A stretch of 64,000 nt of DNA from Bordetella avium (GCF_034424645.1 NZ_CP139969.1:186001-250000); one strand, 5' to 3'. Counted from the stretch's first letter, positions 16,866-27,368 are shown. The notes: generated by a model from the sequence alone, not told the origin. Translations and numbers: made by a program.

Positions 16866-17699
16866 ATGAAAGCACGCATCATTGTCTTGCTGGCCAGTCT
16901 GTTGTGCGCCAACGCCTATGCCCAAAACGGCTATTCGGCATCGACGGCGCAGTCCTCTGGCCAGAACGATACGGTCTATTCGACCAATCAGGTCGGCAAA
17001 CCCGCCACGAATGGCGGCAAAGTCTATTCCACCACGCAGGTCCAGCCGCCCGACCCGGTGACGGATGCTGTCAGAAAGCGCTTTCAGCTGCGGTTTCAAG
17101 ACCTGAAGATAGGCGTTGTCCGGCCCACGCCTTACGGCCTTTTCGAGGTGCAGCTGGGCGGCGATATGTTCTACACCGACAAGGATGTGTCGTGGGTGAT
17201 GAAGGGTCCGCTGATCGATGCCGCCACGCGCCGCGATGTGACGCGAGAAAACCTTGAAAAACTCAGCGCCGTGTCGTTCTCCGAGCTGCCGCTGGATCTC
17301 GCGATCAAGCAGGTCAAAGGTCAGGGCAAGCATCGGATCGCCATTTTTGAAGATCCCAATTGCGGTTATTGCAAGCAACTGCGCCATACCTTGAAAGAGA
17401 TGGACGATGTGACGATCTACACCTTTCTCTATCCCATTCTGTCGCCCGACTCTACCGTCAAAGCGCGCGATGTCTTGTGCGCGGCCGATCCCGGCAAAGT
17501 GTTGGATGCCTGGATGCTGGAAGGCAAGCCGCCCGCCCCGGCGCACTGCCGTGCGCCCATCGAGGAATTGGTGGCGCTGGGAGAGAAATTGCGGGTGCGC
17601 GGCACGCCCACGCTTTTTTTTGAAGACAACACGCGCGCGGCGGGCGTGCTGCCGCCGGCGCAATTGCGCGAGCGGCTGACCCGCAATGTCAGTCAATAA
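16866..17699 (+). CDS. dsbC: Thiol:disulfide interchange protein DsbC
   Basis: A periplasmic disulfide isomerase of 277 residues. It has a signal peptide cleaved near residue 20 (NAYAQ), an N-terminal dimerisation region, and a thioredoxin-fold catalytic domain with active site CGYC (C166-C169) and cis-proline loop GTPT (246-249). C205 and C228 probably form the structural disulfide seen in E. coli DsbC. The linker after the signal, residues 21-60, is Ser/Gln/Asn/Thr-rich and longer than usual. It follows the UbiH-like gene closely and precedes a 2-hydroxyacid dehydrogenase by 35 bases. Confidence 0.9.
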   Translation: MKARIIVLLASLLCANAYAQNGYSASTAQSSGQNDTVYSTNQVGKPATNGGKVYSTTQVQPPDPVTDAVRKRFQLRFQDLKIGVVRPTPYGLFEVQLGGDMFYTDKDVSWVMKGPLIDAATRRDVTRENLEKLSAVSFSELPLDLAIKQVKGQGKHRIAIFEDPNCGYCKQLRHTLKEMDDVTIYTFLYPILSPDSTVKARDVLCAADPGKVLDAWMLEGKPPAPAHCRAPIEELVALGEKLRVRGTPTLFFEDNTRAAGVLPPAQLRERLTRNVSQ

Positions 17700-17734
17700 G
17701 GTCTAGATTTGACACCTGGCGCAAGGAGATAAGC

Positions 17735-18688
17735 ATGAAGATCGCCATTCTGGACGACTACCATGAAGTGGCCTTGCGCTACGCGGACTGGACCGCGCTG
17801 GGCGCCGATGTGGTTGCATTTCGCGATGCCCTGCCTGAAGGCGCTGAACGCATCCGGGTTTTGCAGCCTTTCGATGTGATCGTGGCCATGCGCGAGCGCA
17901 CGGCTTTCCCGGCCGGACTGATCGACGCCTTGCCCAATCTGCGGCTGCTGGTCACCACGGGTCTGCGCAACCACGCCATCGACATGCAGGCCTGCGCGGC
18001 GCGCGGCATACCGGTTTGTGGCGCGCCAGGCAGCGCGGACTCGGGCACGGCCACCGCCGAGCTGGCCTGGGCGCATCTGCTGGCGCTGTTCAAACATCTT
18101 CCTCAGGAAGACGCCGCCATGCGTCGCGGTATGTGGCAAACCGGCATGCCGGTGCCGCTGGCGGGCAAGCGCCTGGGCGTGTTGGGTCTGGGCAAACTGG
18201 GTCAGGCCGTGGCGCGCGTGGGTAGCGCCTTTGGCATGGATGTCGTGGCCTGGAGCCCCAATCTGACCGATGAGCGGGCCGCCGCCGCAGGCCTGCGGCG
18301 GGTCGATAAAGAGACCTTGTTTTCTACTAGCGATGCCATCAGCATCCATCTCATCCTGAGCGAGACCACGCGTCATATCGTGGATGACGCGGCTCTGGCC
18401 GCCATGAAGCCGACCGCCTATCTGGTCAACACCTCGCGCGCCGGCTTGGTCGATCAGGCCGCGCTCATGGATGCCCTCGAAAAACGCCGTATTGCGGGCG
18501 CGGGGCTCGATGTCTATCCGGTCGAGCCCTTGCCGCCGACCGATCCGGTGCGTGATCTCGACAACCTGATCCTGACGCCGCATTTGGGTTATGTCACCCA
18601 GTCGAATTTTGAGGCGTTTTACCGCAATGCGGTCAAGGCTGTGCGCGCCTGGCTCGATGGTGCGCCTATCCAGCGGCTAAACGGCTGA
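17735..18688 (+). CDS. D-2-hydroxyacid dehydrogenase family protein
   Basis: A 317-residue NAD(P)-dependent dehydrogenase of the phosphoglycerate/glycerate dehydrogenase family. The Rossmann motif GLGKLGQAVARVGSAFG is near residues 148-164. Catalytic residues are the Arg in VNTSRAGLVD, the Glu in DVYPVEPLP and the His in LTPHLGY. The substrate-binding N-terminal part begins ILDDYH. The AAGGAGAT site before ATG 17735 is strong. Length and the VEP variant fit hydroxypyruvate/glyoxylate-type or unassigned members, not SerA, which has an extra regulatory domain. A terminator lies about 105 bases downstream. Confidence 0.85.
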   Translation: MKIAILDDYHEVALRYADWTALGADVVAFRDALPEGAERIRVLQPFDVIVAMRERTAFPAGLIDALPNLRLLVTTGLRNHAIDMQACAARGIPVCGAPGSADSGTATAELAWAHLLALFKHLPQEDAAMRRGMWQTGMPVPLAGKRLGVLGLGKLGQAVARVGSAFGMDVVAWSPNLTDERAAAAGLRRVDKETLFSTSDAISIHLILSETTRHIVDDAALAAMKPTAYLVNTSRAGLVDQAALMDALEKRRIAGAGLDVYPVEPLPPTDPVRDLDNLILTPHLGYVTQSNFEAFYRNAVKAVRAWLDGAPIQRLNG

Positions 18689-19012
18689 AAAGCGCGTGTA
18701 TCTCGCTCAAGAAAGGTCTGATCCGCGCGAGGACTCGCACCGCCAGCCCTAAAATCTTTGCAACGCATGCCACAAGCATGCCCACCTTCCGAGGCCAGAC
18801 GGCGCCCAGGCGCTGTCTGGCTTTCGTGTTTTTGCGCCCCTGTTTCCCCCCAGCCTGGCCGATGTTTCCGGCGATGTCGCCGTGGTCCGAATTCTGCAAT
18901 ATCCTGCAACAGCGGCGACCTGTTCACGCATACTCGCGGCCAATCAATGCCGTTGTTTTTCGTGCTGGCCTGTAATCGGTTACAGCACGAATGTCGTAAG
19001 GAGCCCAATGAC
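18689..19012. other. Intergenic region before DUF3800 gene
   Basis: No gene of its own is seen in these 324 bases. The first half holds the terminator at 18794-18833; the second half presumably holds the promoter of the DUF3800 gene. A strong Shine-Dalgarno sequence (AAGGAG) lies at 18997-19002. Confidence 0.5.
18794..18833 (+). terminator. Rho-independent terminator after 2-hydroxyacid dehydrogenase
   Basis: A 12-bp stem GCCAGACGGCGC/GCGCTGTCTGGC (18794-18805 and 18810-18821, one G-T pair) with loop CCAG is followed by TTTCGTGTTTTT. It ends the mltA-to-dehydrogenase transcript. Confidence 0.8.
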
Positions 19013-19750
19013 ATGACCAGACACTATGTGCTCTATCTGGACGAATTTGGGCATGTGGGGCCTTACGTCGCGCGGTCACATCCGCGTTTTCGCACTAGCC
19101 CGGTGTTCGGTTTCGGCGGGCTGCTGCTGCCCGCACAGGAGCTGCGCGAATTCGCCATCTATTTTTACCGGCTCAAATGCCGTTTGCTGAGCTATGAGAT
19201 TCAGCGTCAGCCTCTGCCCGCCTGGCGTTGGGAGAAAAAAGGCGCGCAGCTATTCACCGAACGCAATGTGCGCAGTTATCCGGCGCTACGCCACGCCGTC
19301 GCGAGACTGCTCAATTACATCCGGCGGGCAGGAGGCTATGCGGTGCTGAGCGGAGCGTGCAAAAAAGACGGGCAGACCGCTGCGGATCGGTTTCAACGCC
19401 AGTTGCTCGCAGTGTTGCGCCGGGTTGCGATGTTTTGTGATGCGCGCGATGCGACCTTCATGGTTGTGCTGGATGAGCAGAAGGCGGGCAGTCGTTGGCG
19501 CGAAGCCAATGTGGCGGCCTGTACCAGCGCCATGTTCGAAGCGGTGAGCGCCAAATGCCGCAGCCTGATGGAGCCGCCCTTGCAGGGCGAGAGCGATTAT
19601 TTCCAGACGCTGCAATGCGCCGACTGGATATGCGGGCTGGCGGGGCGGCTGTATGCCTACCGCGCCGCGCCAGCCGATTATCCTGACTGGGCCTGCTTTG
19701 AGCATTACTTCGGGCGGCGGCTTGATGCCGTCGCCCTGCCGCCTAGCTGA
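19013..19750 (+). CDS. DUF3800 domain protein
   Basis: A 245-residue protein of the DUF3800 family, an RNase H-like fold of unknown function often seen in accessory regions and near phage or defence genes. The N-terminal YLDEFG (D10, E11) corresponds to the family D-E-S/F-G signature, the middle VVLDEQKAG adds another acidic pair, and the C-terminal [15 protein letters not shown] holds the conserved D...AD. These acidic residues suggest a metal-dependent nuclease, which is inference. Start ATG 19013 has AAGGAG 6 bases upstream of the preceding CCAATG. The last 8 bases overlap the 3' end of ttcA on the other strand. No partner gene is visible. Confidence 0.8.
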   Translation: MTRHYVLYLDEFGHVGPYVARSHPRFRTSPVFGFGGLLLPAQELREFAIYFYRLKCRLLSYEIQRQPLPAWRWEKKGAQLFTERNVRSYPALRHAVARLLNYIRRAGGYAVLSGACKKDGQTAADRFQRQLLAVLRRVAMFCDARDATFMVVLDEQKAGSRWREANVAACTSAMFEAVSAKCRSLMEPPLQGESDYFQTLQCADWICGLAGRLYAYRAAPADYPDWACFEHYFGRRLDAVALPPS

Positions 19751-20690
19751 AACGGCTGAAGACGATTTGCTGTTCGTTCAGGCCATCCGCCGGTGCGCTG
19801 GCGTCACAGGCGTCATCGGTCTGCGGCTCATCGAAGGCGATATCGCCGTTGGCGTCAGGTAGGCCGGTGGGTTTGAGCCCGACGAAGTCGAACAGGTCGC
19901 GGTCCATCAAGTGCGAGGGCACCACGCGCGAGAGCGCATTGAACACATTCCAGGAGCGGCCCGGAAATTTGCGATCCCATTCCTGCACCATCCGGCTGAC
20001 TTCCTTGCGTTTGAGGTTCTCTTGCGAGCCGCAGAGATTGCAGGGAATGATAGGGAATTGCTTGAGCTCGGCGTAAGCGATCAAATCCGTTTCCGCGATA
20101 TAGGCCAGCGGCCGGATCACGGTATGGCGGCCATCGTCGGACACCAGTTTCGGCGGCATGCCTTTGAGTTTGCCGCCATAAAACAGGTTCAGGAACAGTG
20201 TGCCGAGGATGTCGTCGCGATGATGGCCCAGTGCAATCTTGGTGGCGCCCAGTTCATCGGCCACACGGTACAGAATGCCCCTCCGCAGACGCGAACAGAG
20301 CGAGCACATGGTTTTGCCTTCAGCCAGCACTCGCGTCACGATCGAGTAGGTGTCTTGTGTCTCGATATGAAACGGCACGCCCAGCGAGCTGAGATAGTTG
20401 GGCAGAATATCGGCGGGAAAACCGGGCTGCTTCTGGTCCAGGTTGACGGCGATCAGCTCGAAGCGGAAGGGCGCACGCTTTTGCAAGGCCATGAGAATGT
20501 CCAGCATGGCATAGGAGTCTTTGCCGCCAGACAGGCAGACCATCACGCGGTCGCCTTCTTCGATCATGTTGTAGTCGGATAAAGCGCGAGTGGTCTCACG
20601 CGCCAGACGCTTGCTCAGTTTATTGCCCTCGTAACGGGCCTTTTCTTCGGCCTGGGTGAGAACCGGGCGCTCAATATCGGTGCGAGTCAT
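19743..20690 (-). CDS. ttcA: tRNA 2-thiocytidine biosynthesis protein TtcA
   Basis: Thiolates cytidine 32 of certain tRNAs using an ATP-activated, iron-sulfur-dependent mechanism. The PP-loop SGGKDS is at residues 54-59. Cysteines C129 and C132 (CSLC) and C220 (CNLCGSQ) match the cluster-binding set. The 315-residue length is typical. Start ATG 20690 is chosen because upstream in-frame sequence overlaps folB. It follows folB by 2 bases, so folB-ttcA form an operon. The 3' end overlaps the convergent DUF3800 gene. Confidence 0.93.
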   Translation of the reverse strand: MTRTDIERPVLTQAEEKARYEGNKLSKRLARETTRALSDYNMIEEGDRVMVCLSGGKDSYAMLDILMALQKRAPFRFELIAVNLDQKQPGFPADILPNYLSSLGVPFHIETQDTYSIVTRVLAEGKTMCSLCSRLRRGILYRVADELGATKIALGHHRDDILGTLFLNLFYGGKLKGMPPKLVSDDGRHTVIRPLAYIAETDLIAYAELKQFPIIPCNLCGSQENLKRKEVSRMVQEWDRKFPGRSWNVFNALSRVVPSHLMDRDLFDFVGLKPTGLPDANGDIAFDEPQTDDACDASAPADGLNEQQIVFSRFS

Positions 20691-20692
20691 GT

Positions 20693-21052
20693 TCAGCGGC
20701 TGATCTGGATTTCCACGCCGACGGCGTTGCAGTCCGAAAAGGCCATCGGCTTGCTGATGCGCAAACGCAGCGAACGGACCTCTTGAAATTCTGCCAACAG
20801 GCGCTTGGCCACCTGCTCCGAGAGAGTCTCGATCAGGTTGACGTGGGCCTGCGTGCACTCCTGGACGATGGCTTCGCGTAGCTGGCGGTAATCCAGCACG
20901 CTATGAATATCGAGGTCGTCCACATTGCGCGTGATGTCGATGTCGAATTCGGCATCGACATGCAACGGCTGGGTGGCGCGGCGTTCGTGTTCGAGAATGC
21001 CGATGCGGGCATCCAGGGCGAGGCCCGATATGAAAATACGGCGAGTAGGCAT
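20693..21052 (-). CDS. folB: Dihydroneopterin aldolase
   Basis: A 119-residue folate-biosynthesis enzyme that splits 7,8-dihydroneopterin to 6-hydroxymethyl-dihydropterin and glycolaldehyde. The N-terminal [19 protein letters not shown] matches the family opening (usually G-x-x-x-x-x-x-IG-V-x-x-x-E). VLDYRQL, the helix [12 protein letters not shown] with its conserved Glu, and the terminal LRISKPMAF with the conserved Lys-Pro are present. It is the first gene of the folB-ttcA pair. The divergent flavoprotein gene starts 121 bases away. Confidence 0.92.
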   Translation of the reverse strand: MPTRRIFISGLALDARIGILEHERRATQPLHVDAEFDIDITRNVDDLDIHSVLDYRQLREAIVQECTQAHVNLIETLSEQVAKRLLAEFQEVRSLRLRISKPMAFSDCNAVGVEIQISR

Positions 21053-21173
21053 GATGAGCTCAATGCAGGGTGAACCCGAATTGTAAGGGGCGCGGGGGGC
21101 CGCGCGCAGCCCAGGGCGACCCTGACTACAATTCCGGTGACGCCATCCGGCGCTGGCGAGGAAAAACAGGGAT

Positions 21174-22061
21174 ATGCGGCAGATTTACGATGCGGTCATA
21201 GTGGGTGCGGGTCCGGCGGGAGCCTCCTGCGCGGTATGGCTGGCCCGTTTGGGGCTGGCGCCCGTACTGGTGGAAGCGAGCGCGCGGCCAGGCGGTCTGA
21301 CGGCGGATAACCCCTTTACCGACGACTGGAACGTCGCGGCGCCCGGCCGCACCGGGCAAGAGATCGCGGCCCAGATCGGCCAGAGTCTGGCGGCTGCGCA
21401 GGTACCCTTGCATCTGGCTTCGCCTGCCCTGAGCGTGCATTCTTGCAAAGAGGGCATGGCGCTGACCATGGCCTCTTCTGCGGAAGTGCTGACGGGCCGC
21501 AGCCTGGTCATTGCCACGGGCGTGCGCGCCCGGGGGTTGCCCGGCTATCCCGCCGGGGCGAGCTGGCCGGGTGTGATGATCGGCCCCGGCTCGCCCATCA
21601 TGGCGCAAAACTACTCGGGCCTGTCGGTGGCGGTGCTGGGCGGTGGCGACAATGCCTTTGAGAACTTTGTTTACGTGCGCAATTGTGGCGCGCGCCAGGT
21701 GCATCTTTATGCCCGCAGCGTGCGGGCGCAGCAGCAATGGGTGCAGCGCGCCGGCACCGAGGGCGTCAGCGTGGGCCCCTACGAGATCGATCCGGTCCGG
21801 CGCACGGTTAATGGCCGGGCCTATGACCTCATCCTGGTGTTTTATGGGTGGGAGCCGCAGGCCGCCTTTGCAGACAGTCTGGGTCTGGCGCGCGACACGC
21901 GCGGCTATATCCGCACTGACTTCGCTACGGCGCGCACCAGCCTGCCCGATGTCTACGCCATTGGCGAAGTTGCCAACCGCGCCCATCCCTGCGTCGTCAC
22001 GGCCATGGCCGACGGCGTCGTGGCGGCCAAAGACATCCAGCGCCGCTGGGAGCGCGCCTGA
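21174..22061 (+). CDS. Thioredoxin-reductase-like NAD(P)/FAD oxidoreductase without CxxC
   Basis: A 295-residue two-dinucleotide-fold flavoprotein. The FAD motif VIVGAGPAGASCAVWLARLG is at residues 8-27, the NAD(P) motif VAVLGGGDNAFENFVYV near 150, and the late FAD motif VYAIGEVAN near 260. The redox CxxC of true thioredoxin reductase is absent, so it belongs with the ferredoxin/flavodoxin-NADP reductase-like or other TrxR-like reductases. The substrate is unknown. It stands alone between divergent folB and the convergent M61 peptidase gene. Confidence 0.82.
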   Translation: MRQIYDAVIVGAGPAGASCAVWLARLGLAPVLVEASARPGGLTADNPFTDDWNVAAPGRTGQEIAAQIGQSLAAAQVPLHLASPALSVHSCKEGMALTMASSAEVLTGRSLVIATGVRARGLPGYPAGASWPGVMIGPGSPIMAQNYSGLSVAVLGGGDNAFENFVYVRNCGARQVHLYARSVRAQQQWVQRAGTEGVSVGPYEIDPVRRTVNGRAYDLILVFYGWEPQAAFADSLGLARDTRGYIRTDFATARTSLPDVYAIGEVANRAHPCVVTAMADGVVAAKDIQRRWERA

Positions 22062-22070
22062 GCCCCGCGC

Positions 22071-23834
22071 TCAGCTCAGCACGCAATCCAGCGCTTCGGG
22101 CGCGGCCAGGCGCACCAGGTAGCTGCGCAGTTCATCACGGCGAAACACATGCACCTGCACCCGGTCACCTGGCCGGTACTGCGACAACAGCACATCGAGC
22201 CCGGCCTGCGCCTCGACTTTCAAGCCGTCGATGGCCAGCAGCACGTCGCCGGCCGACAGCCCGGCGCGATGCGCCGCCCCGCCTTCGAAGACCGTGGCCA
22301 GCACAAGGCTGTCCCCCTGTTTGCGTGTGCGCACATCCAGGCTGGGCAGGGGGCTGGCGGTTTTCCATTCTGTCGAGATGCCCTGCGGCGCCAGCAGATC
22401 CGCCAGCGGTAGGTCGGCCGTGCCATAGGCGTAGCGCCTGACGAAGCGGCGCACGTCCACGCCCGTCGCTTCGCGCACCAGCTCGGGGAATTCTTCCTCG
22501 CCCAGGCCCTGGGCGCGGCCGCGATAAAAGTCGCGGCCATAGCGCTGCCAGAGCAGGCGCATGACATCGTCCAGGCTGTGGCTGCCGCCGCTGTCCTGGC
22601 GGATCAGCAGGTCCAGGCCCAGCGCGACCAGAGAGCCCTTGGTGTAATAGCTCACCAGGGCATTGGCGGAATTCTCGTCTTGCTTGTAGTAGCGCGTCCA
22701 GGCATCGAAAGAACTGTCGGCCACGGATTGTTTGTGGCGGCCGGGGCTGCGCATCACGCTGGTGATGGTTTTGCTCAGCAGACGCAGGTAGTCGTCTCGC
22801 GTGATGACGCCCGCACGCAACAACAGCAGATCGTCGTAGTAAGACGTGAAACCTTCGAAGATCCAGAGCAGGCGGGTCAGATCCGGCTGCGCCAGGTTGT
22901 AGGGCGCAAAGGCGGCCGGTTTGATGCGCTTGACGTTCCAGGTATGGAAATACTCGTGGCTGACCAGCCCGAGAAAGCTGCGGTAGCCCTCCCCCTGGCC
23001 CTGCTGGCCCAGCACGGGCAGGTCTTTGCGCGACGTCATGAGCGCGGTGCTGGCGCGGTGCTCCAGGCCTCCGTAGCCGTCACCCGTCACCATAGTCATG
23101 AATACATAGCGGTCTGCGCTGTCCAGAAAGGGCGCGCGGCGGCTGCGGGGCTCGAAAAAGGCGATCTGGGTTTCGCAGATTTTCTGGACATCTTGTGCGA
23201 TGCGGGCGAGATCCAGGCGCGGGGCCACCCCAGTGAATACCAACTCGTGTTCGGCGCCGTGGGCGGTGAAGCGGGCGACCTGCGGCGTGCCCATTTCCAC
23301 AGGATGGTCGATCAGGGCATCGTAGTCAGGAGCTTCGTAGCGTCCGAAACCATGCCTGCGGGCCCCCAGTCGTCCGCGGGCCTCGCGCAGGCTGGTGTAG
23401 ACCTTCCAGCCGGCAATACCGGGCGGCGGAGCCAGGTCGAGCAGGCAGGGTTGGTCATCTTGGCCATGGACCCGCAGAAAGACGCTGGTGCCGTTGAAAA
23501 AACCGTGGCTTTCGTCCAGGTGGGCGCCGCGCACCGACAGATCCCAGGCGTATACCGTGTAGTCGATCACCAGGGGGCCCTCGCAGGGCGCGGCCTGCCA
23601 GGTGTGATTATCGCGTTTCATGACGGCGACAGGCCGGCCGCCGGCGCGGGCCGACAGGGTCTCGATTTGACGCGAGAAGTCCCGGATGAGATAGCTGCCG
23701 GGAATCCAGGCCGGCAATGACAGCAACTGGCCGTTGGGGTCAGGCCGCGCCACGCCTAGGGTTATCCGGTAGCGGTGGCCCGCCGGGTCGTGGGGCTCGA
23801 GGCGGTAAATTACGGGTGCGTCGTTCATCGGCAT
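22071..23834 (-). CDS. M61 family glycyl-aminopeptidase with PDZ domain
   Basis: A 587-residue zinc peptidase of family M61. The N-terminal sandwich domain has [18 protein letters not shown]. The catalytic domain has HEYFH (H293, H297; Glu294 as base), followed by WNVKRIKP and EGFTSYYDD with the third ligand Glu. The C-terminal about 100 residues form a PDZ domain ([21 protein letters not shown]). No signal peptide is seen, so it is probably cytoplasmic. Start ATG 23834; ATG 23828 is equally plausible. It is divergent from the enoyl-CoA hydratase gene by 36 bases. Confidence 0.88.
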   Translation of the reverse strand: MPMNDAPVIYRLEPHDPAGHRYRITLGVARPDPNGQLLSLPAWIPGSYLIRDFSRQIETLSARAGGRPVAVMKRDNHTWQAAPCEGPLVIDYTVYAWDLSVRGAHLDESHGFFNGTSVFLRVHGQDDQPCLLDLAPPPGIAGWKVYTSLREARGRLGARRHGFGRYEAPDYDALIDHPVEMGTPQVARFTAHGAEHELVFTGVAPRLDLARIAQDVQKICETQIAFFEPRSRRAPFLDSADRYVFMTMVTGDGYGGLEHRASTALMTSRKDLPVLGQQGQGEGYRSFLGLVSHEYFHTWNVKRIKPAAFAPYNLAQPDLTRLLWIFEGFTSYYDDLLLLRAGVITRDDYLRLLSKTITSVMRSPGRHKQSVADSSFDAWTRYYKQDENSANALVSYYTKGSLVALGLDLLIRQDSGGSHSLDDVMRLLWQRYGRDFYRGRAQGLGEEEFPELVREATGVDVRRFVRRYAYGTADLPLADLLAPQGISTEWKTASPLPSLDVRTRKQGDSLVLATVFEGGAAHRAGLSAGDVLLAIDGLKVEAQAGLDVLLSQYRPGDRVQVHVFRRDELRSYLVRLAAPEALDCVLS

Positions 23835-23870
23835 ATCTTACTTCTCATATTCCTCTCAGGAGACAAACAC

Positions 23871-24647
23871 ATGAGCGAGTCCTTAGTATTGGTCGAAACC
23901 CGTGGCCGGGTGGGTCTGCTGACCCTTAATCGCCCTAAAGCGCTCAATGCCCTCAACGATCAGGTCATGGACGAACTCGGCGCTGCGCTGCTGGCTTTCG
24001 AGAGCGACGCCGGCATTGGCGCCATCGTGATCACGGGCAGCGAGAAAGCATTTGCCGCAGGCGCGGATATCGGCGCCATGAAAGACTGGTCGTATATGGA
24101 TGTGTACGGCAGCGAGTACATCACCCGTAACTGGGAAACCATCAAGCGCATCCGCAAGCCCATCATCGCCGCCGTGGCCGGCTACGCGCTGGGCGGCGGT
24201 TGCGAGCTGGCCATGATGTGCGACATCGTGATTGCAGCCGACACCGCGCGCTTTGGCCAGCCCGAAATCAAGCTGGGCGTCATTCCGGGGGCCGGCGGCA
24301 CGCAGCGTCTCACGCGCGCGGTGGGGAAAGCCAAGGCCATGGACATGGTGCTGACGGCCCGCATGGTGAACGCCGAGGAGGCCGAGCGCTCGGGTCTGGT
24401 GTCGCGCGTGGTGCCGGCCGACAAGCTGCTCGACGAGGCGCTGGACGCCGCGACCATCATCGCTTCTATGTCGCTGCCCTCGGTCCTGATGGCCAAAGAG
24501 TGCGTCAACCGGGCTTTCGAGACCCCGCTGAACGAGGGGCTGTTGTTTGAACGCCGCGTTTTCCATTCGCTCTTTGCGACCGAAGATCAGAAAGAGGGCA
24601 TGAGCGCTTTCTCGGAAAAGCGTAAACCGGACTTCAAGCATCGCTGA
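23871..24647 (+). CDS. Enoyl-CoA hydratase
   Basis: A 258-residue crotonase-fold enzyme that hydrates trans-2-enoyl-CoA, as in beta-oxidation. Oxyanion-hole regions are seen at [12 protein letters not shown] and [20 protein letters not shown]. The catalytic glutamates lie in GGGCELA and in the later [19 protein letters not shown] segment. Both acids present suggests true hydratase activity, not an isomerase. Start ATG 23871 follows CAGGAGA. It stands alone upstream of the ATP synthase promoter region. Confidence 0.9.
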   Translation: MSESLVLVETRGRVGLLTLNRPKALNALNDQVMDELGAALLAFESDAGIGAIVITGSEKAFAAGADIGAMKDWSYMDVYGSEYITRNWETIKRIRKPIIAAVAGYALGGGCELAMMCDIVIAADTARFGQPEIKLGVIPGAGGTQRLTRAVGKAKAMDMVLTARMVNAEEAERSGLVSRVVPADKLLDEALDAATIIASMSLPSVLMAKECVNRAFETPLNEGLLFERRVFHSLFATEDQKEGMSAFSEKRKPDFKHR

Positions 24648-24709
24648 GCGCCGCAGGCGGGGTCTTGAAAAATTTGGCCTCGCCGCCATCTGACTTGTCC
24701 GCTTTCCAT

Positions 24710-24739
24710 TTGTCTGCTGAATTGCTTTCAAGCTATACT
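24710..24739 (+). promoter_or_regulatory. Putative sigma-70 promoter for atp operon
   Basis: TTGTCT and TATACT hexamers with an 18-base spacer in the gap before atpI. Hexamer match is good at -10 (5 of 6) and fair at -35. No start point is known. Confidence 0.4.
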
Positions 24740-24926
24740 CTCAGAGTTTGACGCTTTCGGGGTAACACGTAGCTTAAAGCTGCGCCGTAGCGGCCATAGC
24801 AGTTGGGCGAAAAAAAACGCTAGAGAGGTCATGGTCAGTGGCCCGATTCCCATAAAATCCCGTCAGGCGGGACTGGGCTCAAAGGTGATATTGCAGGCCG
24901 GTCAGGTCGGCAGGTAGCCAGAGCAA

Positions 24927-24947
24927 GCCATATGCAAGTCATATGGC
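24927..24947. repeat. Inverted repeat GCCATATG-N5-CATATGGC before atpI
   Basis: Perfect 8-bp arms around CAAGT. It could be an operator or form an RNA hairpin in the atp leader. No T run follows, so it is not a terminator. Confidence 0.5.
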
Positions 24948-25033
24948 GGGGGTCGGGTTTACGGTCTGCGCTCTCGACGCAGGCCTGGAAACCGCGCGGC
25001 ATAATCGTGGCGGTTCTAAGGCGGGGAAGCTTA

Positions 25034-25450
25034 ATGCAGAAGAGTTTGGTTCTTACCGACACAGATCGTGCGGCTATCAATGCGCGTGCGTGCCGGGAGC
25101 TCTTCATGGCCGTTGTGGCTCAGGGGCTCATGGGACTCGTAGCGGCGGCAATCGCGGGGATTGTTGCGGGAACGTCGGCGGCAGCGTCGGCGTTGTTGGG
25201 AGCGGGGGCGTATTTCTTGCCCAATGCATTGTTTGCATTGCGCTTGTTGATAAACGTCGTTAAGTCTATCCGGCCCGATCCGTTGACATTTTTCCTTGGT
25301 GAAATGTTCAAGTTGCTCATGACGGCGCTGCTGTTGTGGCTGATATGGCACTACACCCAGGCCTGGTTGGTCTGGCCGGCAGTGCTGTTGGGCTTGATCC
25401 TGACGCTCAAGGGCTACCTCGTGCTGCTGATGTTCCGCAAGTTGTCATAG
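25034..25450 (+). CDS. atpI: ATP synthase protein I
   Basis: A 138-residue membrane protein that assists assembly of the c-ring. Four hydrophobic segments are seen (from about residues 22, 47, 82 and 105). The ATG at 25034 gives the usual short cytoplasmic N-terminus; the open frame upstream is leader. It is first in the atpIBEFHAGDC order and lies 66 bases before atpB. Sequence is poorly conserved in this family, so the call rests on topology plus position. Confidence 0.88.
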   Translation: MQKSLVLTDTDRAAINARACRELFMAVVAQGLMGLVAAAIAGIVAGTSAAASALLGAGAYFLPNALFALRLLINVVKSIRPDPLTFFLGEMFKLLMTALLLWLIWHYTQAWLVWPAVLLGLILTLKGYLVLLMFRKLS

Positions 25451-25516
25451 CGCAATTAACAATCGTGCAAGCCGTTCCTCCGGGGGCGGCCCACAGCAAA
25501 CAGGGTAGGATTTCAC

Positions 25517-26398
25517 ATGGCTGCAGCCAGTGGCGCGTCGCCTCAGTCCGAGTACATCCAGCATCATTTGGTGCACCTGAACAACCTGGGCGAGAAGCAA
25601 TCCGTCATCGCCCAGTTCAACGTCATCAACTATGACTCGTTGTTCTGGTCGGGCCTCATGGGTCTGATCGTCATTTTCTGCCTGTGGCTGGCCGCGCGCC
25701 GCGCCACGGCGGGTGTGCCGGGCCGTTTCCAGGGTTTCGTCGAAATGATCGTCGACATGGTCAACGATCAGGCCAAGGGCATTGTGCAAAACGCCAAGAG
25801 CCGCGAGTTCGTCGCACCGCTGGCCTTGACCGTCTTCCTGTGGATCATTCTGATGAATGCCCTGGACTTGCTGCCGGTCGATCTGTTCCCCACCATCTGG
25901 CGCGTTACGGGCCTGGGTGCCGAGCATGGCGATCCGCTCTACTACCATCGCATTCTTCCCACTGCTGACCTGAACGTGCCGATGGGCATGTCGCTGGGCG
26001 TGCTGCTGCTGATGTTCTATTACGGCATCAAGATCAAGCACCCGGCGGGTTTCGTCAAAGAATTGTTCACCGCGCCTTTCCACGCTCACGGCCTGGCCGC
26101 GCTCGTGCTGGCTCCCTTCAACCTGCTGCTCAACCTGATCGAATACGCCGCCAAGTCGGTTTCGCTGGGTATGCGGTTATTCGGCAATATGTTTGCCGGT
26201 GAGCTGATTTTTATGCTGATCGCCCTGCTGGGTGGCGCCTGGACAGGCTTCAACGCCTCCAGCATCGGTTTGGGCATTGGGCATGTGTTGGCCGGTTCGG
26301 TGTGGGCAATCTTCCACATCCTGATCGTGCTGCTGCAGGCATTCATCTTCATGATGTTGACCCTGGTGTATATCGGTCAGGCTCACGAAGGTCATTGA
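25517..26398 (+). CDS. atpB: ATP synthase subunit a
   Basis: The 293-residue membrane stator subunit that forms the proton half-channels against the c-ring. Visible are the conserved helix with the essential Arg in [14 protein letters not shown] sequence (here [19 protein letters not shown], near residue 225) and the C-terminal Gln-containing helix [16 protein letters not shown]. Length fits betaproteobacterial AtpB. ATG 25517 follows AGGGTAGGATT. Confidence 0.96.
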   Translation: MAAASGASPQSEYIQHHLVHLNNLGEKQSVIAQFNVINYDSLFWSGLMGLIVIFCLWLAARRATAGVPGRFQGFVEMIVDMVNDQAKGIVQNAKSREFVAPLALTVFLWIILMNALDLLPVDLFPTIWRVTGLGAEHGDPLYYHRILPTADLNVPMGMSLGVLLLMFYYGIKIKHPAGFVKELFTAPFHAHGLAALVLAPFNLLLNLIEYAAKSVSLGMRLFGNMFAGELIFMLIALLGGAWTGFNASSIGLGIGHVLAGSVWAIFHILIVLLQAFIFMMLTLVYIGQAHEGH

Positions 26399-26486
26399 TC
26401 CCAATTTTCGGTGTGCGCCATGGTGGCGGGCACCGATCGCAAGATTTTCTTGCATTCAAGTAGTACCCGTTTTCCAACATTTCTGA

Positions 26487-26756
<270 letters not shown>

Positions 26757-26885
26757 AGGCAATGCCCGCTGGCGTGACCAGGGGGCCCGCGGCTGGGCGT
26801 GGGTTGCCACGTACCGGCAAGTATCGAGTGCTCCGTGCCGCCCCGTGTCGGGTTGCCGGAGCCGCAAGGTGTTAAAGGAACGACC

Positions 26886-27356
26886 GTGAATCTGAACGCG
26901 ACGATCTTCTTCCAGATGCTCGTGTTCTTCGTTCTGGGCTGGTTCACGATGAAATTCGTGTGGCCGCCCCTGACGAAGGCGATCGATGAGCGCCGCCAAA
27001 AAATCGCCGACGGCCTTGCCGCCGCCGAGAAAGGGAAAGCCGACCTGGCCCAGGCCCAAGCGCGCGTCAGTCTGATCGAAGCTTCTGCCAAATCTGAAAC
27101 CCACGCTCGCATTGTCGACGCTGAGAAGCAAGCCGCTGGCCTGATCGAACAGGCTCGCCGCGACGCCGAGACCGAGCGCGCCCGTATCGTGGCGCAAGCC
27201 GCTCAGGACGCTGCTGCGGAAGTTCAGCGTGCCCGTGATGCGCTGCGCGACGAAGTCGCCGTGCTGGCGGTCAAAGGTGCTGAGCAGATCCTCAAGCGCG
27301 AGGTGGATGCCCGCGCCCATGCCGAGCTGCTGAACCAGCTCAAGGCGCAGCTTTAA
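26886..27356 (+). CDS. atpF: ATP synthase subunit b
   Basis: The 156-residue peripheral-stalk subunit. One N-terminal membrane helix ([19 protein letters not shown]) is followed by a long charged, Ala-rich coiled coil to the C-terminus. The GTG at 26886 is the start, after AAAGGAACG, giving the standard N-terminus (M)NLNATIFF. Its length equals E. coli AtpF. It is followed by atpH after 12 bases. Confidence 0.96.
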   Translation: MNLNATIFFQMLVFFVLGWFTMKFVWPPLTKAIDERRQKIADGLAAAEKGKADLAQAQARVSLIEASAKSETHARIVDAEKQAAGLIEQARRDAETERARIVAQAAQDAAAEVQRARDALRDEVAVLAVKGAEQILKREVDARAHAELLNQLKAQL

Positions 27357-27368
27357 TCCGGGAACGTC

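Larger units (their letters stand above)
24648..25033. other. Promoter region of the ATP synthase operon
   Basis: A 386-base gap without a gene. It holds a possible sigma-70 promoter, TTGTCT (24710-24715) - 18 bases - TATACT (24734-24739). It also holds an 8-bp inverted repeat GCCATATG-N5-CATATGGC at 24927-24947, about 87 bases before atpI. The long leader (about 290 bases) between that promoter and atpI would leave room for post-transcriptional control. Confidence 0.45.

Noticed and set aside
21174..22061. Thioredoxin reductase TrxB
   Set aside because: The dinucleotide folds match, but the redox-active CxxC is absent, so the TrxB function cannot be claimed.
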